This document shows, piece by piece, positions 1 to 5,204 of a stretch of DNA of 5,204 bases. The notes below the pieces were generated by a model that was given only the letters and a program-made list of their open reading frames with translations, did not search any database and had not been told where the DNA came from. Source of the DNA: SPGG2 sp964194625 (GTDB lineage Bacteria; Pseudomonadota; Gammaproteobacteria; Acidiferrobacterales; SPGG2); NCBI GenBank assembly GCA_964194625.1, contig CAXMNC010000208.1, positions 1 through 5,204 of the forward strand, written 5' to 3'. The translations under genes and the position numbers were made by a program. Position 1 is the first letter of the stretch, and each line of letters begins with the position of its first letter.

Positions 1-1142
1 GCCAGCAGGTGTTGACGTTTTTGTTCGACCGCCGACAATAGCTTGTCAAAGGATTCGGAAAACTTACGTAGCCCTTCCGCCAGTAAGTGATCGGTAATAT
101 CCTTCATCAAGATGCCGAGTTCATCGAGCGTGTTTATGGTGCTCTTGGCCTGGGCATGGGCCTGGTCCCAATCATCGATCAAGCGCGCACGTGGCTGGCC
201 CTCGGATCGAAATACGTTGAACGTCGCCGCCGGTACGGTATTGACCGTGTCTGGCCCGATCAACTCATCGATATAAAGTGTCTTCGGGTGTTTGGGATTC
301 TTAGTGCTGGTGCTGGCCCATAACAGCCGTTGCGAGCGTGCCCCCTTTTCAACCAGCGCCTGCCATCTATCACTCGCGTGCAATGCCTGATAACGCCCGT
401 AGGCCACTTTGGCGTTGGCGATTGCGACCTTGCCGAGCAGTCCCTTTAATTTGGTACGCCGTTCACCATCACGCGTGTTGTCGAGTGCTTCACAGAGTTT
501 TTGATCCACCAACGAATCGATACGACTTATGAATACACTGGCGACACTCGCCATGCGGCGTAGGTTCCCACCTGTCTCGGCAAGTTGTTCTAGACCTTCC
601 ATGTAAGCATTCGCAACCGATTCATAGATATCGACGGCAAACAGCAACGTCACGTTGATATTTATGCCCTCGCTGATCAGTTGCGCAATAGCGGGTAGGC
701 CTTGTGGTGTTGCCGGCACTTTGATCATGACATTGTCGCGGCCGATGGCCGCGTGCAACCGACGGGCCTCGTCAATGGTGCCCTGCGTGTCATGCGCCAG
801 ATACGGGGATACCTCCATACTAATGAAGCCATCACGTCCGTCGGTACGCTCGTAGGCCGGATAGAGTACGTCGGCCGCCAGTTGGATGTCGCCGATCGCC
901 AGACGTTCATAGATATCCTTCGCATCGCCAACGCCCTGGGCGACCAAGGCCTTGACCACCTGATCGTAGTCGGGGCTGCCGGCCAGCGCTTTCTCGAAGA
1001 TAGAGGGATTAGACGTGACGCCCAATAGGCCGTCGTCGTCGACCATGCGTTGAAGCTCGCCCGAGGTAATCAGGCCGCGCCGGATGTTGTCATACCAGAT
1101 ACTCTGACCGTATTGTTGGATCTCGATAAGCGGATTTGTCAT
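1..1142 (-). CDS. tal: Transaldolase (long, Mycobacterium/cyanobacteria-type), 3' end cut by window edge
   Basis: Transaldolase is a cytosolic enzyme of the non-oxidative pentose phosphate pathway. It moves a dihydroxyacetone unit between sedoheptulose-7-phosphate/glyceraldehyde-3-phosphate and erythrose-4-phosphate/fructose-6-phosphate. The frame opens at an ATG (1140-1142) and stays open for 380 codons to base 1 with no stop. Signature 1 is GVTSNPSIFEKA (residues 41-52). Signature 2 is VMIKVPATPQGLPAI (138-152), with K141 as the Schiff-base lysine. By alignment from memory with E. coli TalB, the other active-site residues are also present: D18, N45, E110, T165 and S202. The start gives the N-terminus MTNPLIEIQQYGQSIWYDNI, typical of the family. 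It lies 16 bp after the fadE stop with only a weak Shine-Dalgarno sequence, so translational coupling is plausible. Stand-alone members of this type are about 360-375 aa, so the absence of a stop by residue 380 leaves open a fusion to glucose-6-phosphate isomerase. The function is secure; the full length is unknown. Confidence 0.95.
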   Translation of the reverse strand, partial: MTNPLIEIQQYGQSIWYDNIRRGLITSGELQRMVDDDGLLGVTSNPSIFEKALAGSPDYDQVVKALVAQGVGDAKDIYERLAIGDIQLAADVLYPAYERTDGRDGFISMEVSPYLAHDTQGTIDEARRLHAAIGRDNVMIKVPATPQGLPAIAQLISEGININVTLLFAVDIYESVANAYMEGLEQLAETGGNLRRMASVASVFISRIDSLVDQKLCEALDNTRDGERRTKLKGLLGKVAIANAKVAYGRYQALHASDRWQALVEKGARSQRLLWASTSTKNPKHPKTLYIDELIGPDTVNTVPAATFNVFRSEGQPRARLIDDWDQAHAQAKSTINTLDELGILMKDITDHLLAEGLRKFSESFDKLLSAVEQKRQHLL

Positions 1143-1158
1143 CGCAGACGTAACTAAC

Positions 1159-3570
1159 TTAGCCTTTCAGTTGACGGTAGATTTCGAGATCAAAGGCATC
1201 CACCTGAATCACTTCATCGCGCGCCTCATCGGCGTCGTGCAGGTGTTGGCGCTCTTCCTCGGTAATGATTTGCGCCGCCAGGGCATTATCGGCGAGCTCA
1301 TCCCCAGGGGCGCGATCTAACAAGCCAGCACGCACTGCGTCGCGCATCTTGGTCTCCACCGCAAGTGCCTTGACCGCCTTTTCAAGGGCGGCCTCTAAGT
1401 GACCGAGACCGATCTCGTCCGGGGGTGGAATAAAGATATCCGCCGTTAAATGCAACCGCGCTTCACGATTCTCCAATAATCCTCTAGCCACGGCGCCACC
1501 CAACTTGTCGGTCGGCGGGCGTTGGTTCGACCCAAGTGGAAACACAAATGGTCGCAACACAGCCACCGCAACACGGTTGGGCAAATTTTCCAGTACGCCT
1601 CGTAGCGCTTCTTGGATCTTGTAAAGCGCCAACGTCGATGCCCAACGAACGAGCGCAAGATTGTTCTCGCGTTGTTCCTCGTCGTGGAAGCGCTTAAGCG
1701 TCGCCGAGCCCAGATACATCCAGGCCAAAGCGTCGGCCAGTCGACCACTTATTTTTTCCTTCCTTTTTAGTGAAGCGCCGAGCGTACCCATGGCAACGTC
1801 AGAGACTAACGCAAACGCCGCGCTGTAACGAGTAAACTTTCGAAAGTACTTCGCAGTCGGCCCGCTCACCGGCGATCGACTCAGCCGACTGCCCGTCAGG
1901 CCGAGCACCACTGCACGTACAGCATTTCGAATAAGGAAATTGACATGACCGAAGATGGCACGATCAAAACTTGCGAGATCACCCTCGGTTACTGATCCGA
2001 TCTCCTTTTGCACAAACGGGTGACAGCGGATTGCGCCTTGTCCGTAGATGATCATCGAACGCGTAAGAATGTTTGCGCCTTCAACCGTGATGCCAATGGG
2101 AATCGCCGCGTAGGCACGCGACAATACGTTTCGTGGCCCACGCATGATACCGGCACCGGCGCGGATATCCATGGCATCGGTAACCACCAGCCGCATGCCT
2201 TCTGTCAGGTAGGCCTTGACGATGGCCGACAGTACGGCGGGGTTGGCGCCATCATCAACGGCGCCACACGTGAGCGTACGGGCGGCATTCATGAGGTAGG
2301 TGTAACCACCGATGCGGGCCAGCGGCTCCTCGATGCCTTCGAAACGACCAATCGGCGTATCGAATTGTTCGCGCACGGTCGCGTAGGCACCGACCAGGCG
2401 CGTCGCGAGTTGCGCTGCCCCGACCGACAGTGCCGGCAAGGAAACCGTGCGTCCAGCCGCCAGCGATTCCATCAACATGCGCCAACCCTGGCCGGCGCGA
2501 TCTTTACCGCCAATGATAAAGTCGAGCGGTACGAACACATCACGTCCCACCGTCGGTCCGTTGTGAAACGGCACCCCCATGGGGTCATGGCGAGCGCCAA
2601 TTTCTATGCCGGGGACATCGCGTGGAATCAACGCGCAGGTGATACCGAGATCTTCGACATCGCCGAGTAAGCCGTTGGGATCGCGCAGCCGAAACGCGAG
2701 CCCGATCACCGTGGCTACTGGCGCCAAGGTGATATAGCGCTTGCGCCAGTTGAGTCGCATCCCCAGTACTTCTTCGTCGTTATATACCCCACGCTCGACG
2801 ATGCCGGTACTTTGCGTAGCGGCGGCGTCACTGCCTGCCTCAGGGCCGGTCAGCGCAAAACACGGCAGATCTTCACCGCTGGCGAGCCGCGGGAGGTATT
2901 GTTGCTTTTGTTCGTCCGTGCCGTAGTGGAGTACCAACTCCGCCGGCCCAAGCGAGTTCGGCACCATTACGGTTACCGCGGCCGTCACACTGCGACTGGA
3001 AATCTTGACGACAACGGCGGAGTGCGCCTGGGCTGAGAAGCCGAGACCGCCGTATTCTTCCGGGATAATCATGGCAAAGAAACGATGTTTCTTGAGAAAG
3101 TCCCAGACCTCCGGCGACAGGTCGCGATCCTGCGTGACCTGCCATTCATCGACCATACAACATAATTCCTCGACCGGACCATCGAGAAATGCACGTTCCG
3201 CATCCGACAGTGGCGACACTTTGAAATCGAGTAGCTTTCGCCAATTCGGCTTGCCGGAAAACAAGTCGCCATCCCACCACACGGTACCGGCTTCTAGTGC
3301 AACGCGCTCGGTATCGCCAATACGGGGCAGCACCGCCTTCATTCCCTGCATCAGATGGGTTGATACTAAGTGGCGACGTAGTATTGGTAGGCCGAAGACC
3401 AGTGCCACCGCGATCGCTATCAATAACAAGATCGCAAACACAATCGGGCTGTCGACGCCTTGAAGCTTCCAACTCGCGAATAGGACAGCAAGCGCACCGC
3501 ACCAGGCCCAATACCCGCGACCAAAATACAATAAGACAATGGCGGCAAATACGGCTATTGCAATCGTCAT
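1159..3570 (-). CDS. fadE: Acyl-CoA dehydrogenase, FadE type, membrane-anchored
   Basis: FadE catalyses the first step of beta-oxidation: FAD-dependent alpha,beta-dehydrogenation of acyl-CoA to trans-2-enoyl-CoA, with electrons passed to the respiratory chain. The 803-aa product is close to the length of E. coli FadE (about 814 aa) and resembles it throughout. Two hydrophobic segments (about 3-33 and 42-63) suggest an inner-membrane anchor. Next come the FadE-specific stretch with TVWWDGDLFSGKPNW (96-110), the dehydrogenase N-terminal and middle domains with HRFFAMIIPEEYGGLGFSA (162-180) and CFALTGPEAGSDAAA (237-251), and the C-terminal helical domain with GITVEGANILTRSMIIYGQG (493-512). E497 in TVEG is the likely catalytic base. 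Residues from about 515 to the end match the FadE-specific C-terminal extension (ACDH_C/DUF1974), including LGASLKRKEKISGRL (597-611) and VDAFD near the end. The ATG is preceded by AAGGA six bases upstream. It sits between the thiolase and transaldolase genes with gaps of 39 and 16 bp. No truncation or frameshift is seen. Confidence 0.97.
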   Translation of the reverse strand: MTIAIAVFAAIVLLYFGRGYWAWCGALAVLFASWKLQGVDSPIVFAILLLIAIAVALVFGLPILRRHLVSTHLMQGMKAVLPRIGDTERVALEAGTVWWDGDLFSGKPNWRKLLDFKVSPLSDAERAFLDGPVEELCCMVDEWQVTQDRDLSPEVWDFLKKHRFFAMIIPEEYGGLGFSAQAHSAVVVKISSRSVTAAVTVMVPNSLGPAELVLHYGTDEQKQQYLPRLASGEDLPCFALTGPEAGSDAAATQSTGIVERGVYNDEEVLGMRLNWRKRYITLAPVATVIGLAFRLRDPNGLLGDVEDLGITCALIPRDVPGIEIGARHDPMGVPFHNGPTVGRDVFVPLDFIIGGKDRAGQGWRMLMESLAAGRTVSLPALSVGAAQLATRLVGAYATVREQFDTPIGRFEGIEEPLARIGGYTYLMNAARTLTCGAVDDGANPAVLSAIVKAYLTEGMRLVVTDAMDIRAGAGIMRGPRNVLSRAYAAIPIGITVEGANILTRSMIIYGQGAIRCHPFVQKEIGSVTEGDLASFDRAIFGHVNFLIRNAVRAVVLGLTGSRLSRSPVSGPTAKYFRKFTRYSAAFALVSDVAMGTLGASLKRKEKISGRLADALAWMYLGSATLKRFHDEEQRENNLALVRWASTLALYKIQEALRGVLENLPNRVAVAVLRPFVFPLGSNQRPPTDKLGGAVARGLLENREARLHLTADIFIPPPDEIGLGHLEAALEKAVKALAVETKMRDAVRAGLLDRAPGDELADNALAAQIITEEERQHLHDADEARDEVIQVDAFDLEIYRQLKG

Positions 3571-3576
3571 CGAATG

Positions 3577-3581
3577 TCCTT
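3577..3581 (-). promoter_or_regulatory. Ribosome binding site of fadE
   Basis: AAGGA on the minus strand, six bases before the fadE ATG at 3568-3570. It is the clearest Shine-Dalgarno sequence in the window and fixes the fadE start. A four-base CCTT just upstream (about 3587-3590) could pair weakly with its AAGG, but the stem is too short to claim regulation. Confidence 0.7.
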
Positions 3582-3609
3582 TTCGCTTGAAGGGCTGAGT
3601 ATGCGGGGC

Positions 3610-4866
3610 TTAGTCGCGCTCTAAGATCATAGCGGACGCGGTCGCGCCAGCCCCGCAGATACTGATAAGACCATACTTTGCGTTGCGTCGTTTCATCTCG
3701 TTGGCAAGCGTGGTCACAATGCGCGCGCCGGTTGCGGCAAACGGATGGCCAACAGCAATCGAGCTTCCCAATGGGTTTAGTTTGCCGTCAGCCACCTTGC
3801 CGATGGCTGGCTCTTTCCACCCCTGTTCCCATGCGCGACGATTACAAGCGACTTGGCCGGCAAACGCTTCGTGCATCTCGATGATATCCATGTCCGCGAG
3901 CTTGAGCCCCGTCTTCTGCAACAATCGTGGTACCGCGATACCGGGCCCCATCAGTAAGCCATCTTTCGGATCTATGCCGACAAATTCGAACCCCTTTATG
4001 AATGCCAATGGTTCGCGGCCTTCTTGCTGCGCACGCGACTCCGACATGAGCAGGGTTGAAGCGGCACCGTCGGTCAACGGGCTGGAGTTACCTGCGGTAA
4101 TGGTACCGGCCGCACTTCGATCGAACGCAGGTGACAGCTTGGCAAGTTTTTCCGGCGTAGTATTCGGTCGAATCAATAAATCATGATCGATCCCCACCAA
4201 GGGATGAATCTCTTCTTTGAGTCGACCATCCTCGGTGGCGGCATGGGCATTCATATGACTTCGGTAGGCAAACTGATCCTGTTCCTCGCGGGGCACCTTC
4301 CATTCTTTAACCATCAGCTCCGTGTGCTCACCCATAGAAAGGCCGGTGGAGGGTTCCGCGATCGCTGGCGGATGTGGCTTAAAGTGCCAGGGCCGCAGTT
4401 TTAAAAACTGCTTAAACCTTTCGCCGGTCGATCGAGCAGCCGCGGCGTCGAGAAAAATGCGACTTGCCGTTGTGCCAAACAACAAAGCCGGGTTGGACAT
4501 GGACTCGACACCACCGGCAATGCCGACTTGGGCGCGGCCACCTACGATAGAGTCATGGACGATTGCGATTGCCGACAAACCCGTTATGCAATTATCGGTA
4601 ACTGTCAGCGCACGCACTTTGCTCGGCAAACGACTTGAAAAGTTCACTTCCCTGGCCAGGTGCGAGATCCTTGGACTCACGACCACAATGCCGTAAATCA
4701 ATTCGTCTATGGAGTCTGGGTCTAGTTTTTGTTTCTCCAATAACCCATCTACCGAATGAACACCGAGTTCCAGTGCCGAATACTTCTTGAATATGGTGCC
4801 GGCTTTGACAAATGGCGTGCGTGCCCCGCCCATGACGGCGACCCGCGTGGACGCGTTGTTATTCAT
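3610..4866 (-). CDS. fadI: Acetyl-CoA C-acyltransferase (3-ketoacyl-CoA thiolase), FadI/HADHB-like
   Basis: This thiolase catalyses the last step of beta-oxidation, cleaving 3-ketoacyl-CoA with CoA to acetyl-CoA and an acyl-CoA two carbons shorter. The 418-aa product has the two thiolase halves. The nucleophilic cysteine is C93 in TVTDNCITGLSAI (88-100). The motif GTITAGNSSPLTDGAA (254-269) is followed by MHEAFAGQVACN (331-342, with H332), NPLGSSIAVGHPFAATG (364-380, with H374) and the second catalytic cysteine C404 in SICGAGATASAMILE (402-416). The central segment (about 150-205: FLKLRPWHFKPHPPAIAEPSTGLSMGEHTE, split here as residues 154-173 and onward) follows the FadI/HADHB pattern rather than the FadA or PhaA pattern. 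The N-terminus VAVMGGARTPFVKAG (9-23) supports the chosen ATG. FadI normally pairs with the FadJ hydratase/dehydrogenase, which is not in this window; fadE follows after 39 bp. Thiolase function is very secure. The symbol is less so, because this could be a FadI-related subfamily that works alone or with another partner. Confidence 0.93.
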   Translation of the reverse strand: MNNNASTRVAVMGGARTPFVKAGTIFKKYSALELGVHSVDGLLEKQKLDPDSIDELIYGIVVVSPRISHLAREVNFSSRLPSKVRALTVTDNCITGLSAIAIVHDSIVGGRAQVGIAGGVESMSNPALLFGTTASRIFLDAAAARSTGERFKQFLKLRPWHFKPHPPAIAEPSTGLSMGEHTELMVKEWKVPREEQDQFAYRSHMNAHAATEDGRLKEEIHPLVGIDHDLLIRPNTTPEKLAKLSPAFDRSAAGTITAGNSSPLTDGAASTLLMSESRAQQEGREPLAFIKGFEFVGIDPKDGLLMGPGIAVPRLLQKTGLKLADMDIIEMHEAFAGQVACNRRAWEQGWKEPAIGKVADGKLNPLGSSIAVGHPFAATGARIVTTLANEMKRRNAKYGLISICGAGATASAMILERD

Positions 4867-4876
4867 CGCGATCTAT

Positions 4877-4880
4877 TCCC
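4877..4880 (-). promoter_or_regulatory. Probable weak ribosome binding site of the thiolase gene
   Basis: GGGA on the minus strand, ten bases before the thiolase ATG (4864-4866). The spacing is slightly long and the match short. A better-looking AAAGG lies further upstream (about 4890-4894), but the ATG it would serve (about 4881-4883) reads only Met-Trp-Glu before a stop, so it does not compete as a gene start. Confidence 0.4.
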
Positions 4881-4912
4881 ACATTATCGCCTTTACCACT
4901 GATCAACGAAGG

Positions 4913-5204
4913 CTAGTCCAATGGCTTGAGGTCTGCCAACATCGTTGGAATCAATTCCGTGACAGTCGGGTGGATATGCATCGCCCGCTGTATCAACGTA
5001 TATGGCGCATCGGCATACATCACGTCCAGTATCGAGTGAATGATTTCATCGCCGCCGATACCCAATATTGCGGCGCCAAGTATCTTATTGGAATCTGCGT
5101 CGATCAATATTTTCATGAACCCCTGGGTTTCACTGCGTTCGCGCGCGCGACCTACCCGGGCCATCATCATTTTTGCCACCAATATTTTACGCCCGGAGTC
5201 GCGC
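4913..5204 (-). CDS. FAD-dependent pyridine nucleotide-disulfide oxidoreductase (mercuric reductase-like), C-terminal end only
   Basis: This is the last 96 codons of a gene that enters from the right edge; the reading frame is open to base 5204 and ends at TAG (4913-4915). The visible part is the C-terminal dimerisation domain of the dihydrolipoamide dehydrogenase/mercuric reductase/glutathione reductase superfamily. It starts at RDSGRKILVAKMMM and includes GRARERSETQGFMKILIDAD, then KILGAAILGIGGDEIIHSIL, then HIHPTVTELIPTML. The HPTxxE motif (His codon at 4970-4972) supplies the His-Glu pair that faces the redox-active disulfide of the partner subunit. The end, LADLKPLD, lacks the vicinal cysteine pair of true MerA, so mercuric reductase activity should not be assumed. 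The family fits proteins usually annotated as FAD-containing oxidoreductase or RclA/MerA-like; the substrate is unknown. There is a TTG at 5180-5182, but it lies inside the conserved domain and is not the true start. The thiolase gene follows after 46 bp on the same strand. Confidence 0.88.
   Translation of the reverse strand, partial: RDSGRKILVAKMMMARVGRARERSETQGFMKILIDADSNKILGAAILGIGGDEIIHSILDVMYADAPYTLIQRAMHIHPTVTELIPTMLADLKPLD

Noticed and set aside
87..1028. Several short plus-strand open frames (87-323, 338-532, 655-855, 702-1028) that could be read as the genes of this region
   Set aside because: The minus-strand transaldolase frame covers the whole stretch without a stop and carries both family signatures; the plus-strand frames are antisense shadows.
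2575..2584. A perfect 10-base palindrome, CCCCATGGGG
   Set aside because: It lies within fadE codons, stands alone, and is short enough to occur by chance.
2008..2670. A 220-codon open frame on the plus strand, antisense to fadE
   Set aside because: It lies wholly inside the strongly conserved fadE coding region, its product is rich in Arg, His, Gly and Asp without recognisable motifs, and it is explained by codon bias on the opposite strand.
3005..3463. A 152-codon plus-strand open frame opposite the N-terminal part of fadE
   Set aside because: The product is Ser/Arg/Pro-rich with no recognisable domain and overlaps sequence that encodes conserved FadE residues; it is a shadow frame.
3571..3609. 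A possible hairpin terminator between the thiolase gene and fadE
   Set aside because: The only stem is about four base pairs (CCTT/AAGG), overlaps the fadE ribosome binding site, and is not followed by a T-run.
3683..4186. A 167-codon plus-strand open frame opposite the thiolase C-terminal half
   Set aside because: It overlaps the catalytic HEAFA and GHPFAATG coding sequence and shows no motif of its own.
4867..4912. A possible promoter in the 46-bp gap before the thiolase gene (GATAAT as -10, TTGATC as -35 on the minus strand)
   Set aside because: The two boxes are only about 12 bases apart, and no acceptable -35 lies at 16-18 bases. No FadR- or PsrA-like operator was recognised in the gap either.
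4913..5182. A self-contained 89-codon gene starting at TTG (5180-5182)
   Set aside because: The frame stays open upstream to the window edge and the conserved dimerisation domain begins before this codon, so it is the tail of a longer gene.

Overview
The window holds four genes, all on the minus strand and read from right to left. Two are complete, and one runs off each edge. In transcription order they are: the C-terminal end of a FAD-dependent pyridine nucleotide-disulfide oxidoreductase (4913-5204), a complete FadI/HADHB-type acetyl-CoA acyltransferase (3610-4866), a complete FadE-type acyl-CoA dehydrogenase (1159-3570), and a transaldolase cut by the left edge (1-1142). The gaps are 46, 39 and 16 bp. 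I see no convincing terminator or internal promoter, so one polycistronic transcript is the simplest reading.

The organism is probably a proteobacterium, most likely a gammaproteobacterium. The dehydrogenase follows the long (about 800 aa), N-terminally membrane-anchored FadE architecture of enteric bacteria and their relatives from end to end. The thiolase has FadI-like central and C-terminal motifs. The base composition is moderate, with GC slightly over half by eye. The exact genus cannot be read from the window. Nothing suggests a plasmid, phage or genomic island.

Two genes give the first and last steps of the fatty-acid beta-oxidation spiral: FadE oxidises acyl-CoA to enoyl-CoA, and the thiolase cleaves 3-ketoacyl-CoA to acetyl-CoA plus a shortened acyl-CoA. 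The two middle steps (hydratase and 3-hydroxyacyl-CoA dehydrogenase) are not encoded here and must come from elsewhere. The flanking genes are less obvious partners. The upstream flavoprotein has an unassigned substrate, and the downstream transaldolase belongs to the non-oxidative pentose phosphate pathway. The transaldolase has no stop codon after 380 visible codons, so it may be the front half of a transaldolase/glucose-6-phosphate isomerase fusion.

I found no RNA gene, CRISPR array, mobile element, origin or long repeat. Many long open frames on the plus strand and in alternative minus frames are shadows of these four genes. I see metabolic genes of recognisable families and no clear new biological system. 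The main point of interest is how the genes are grouped.
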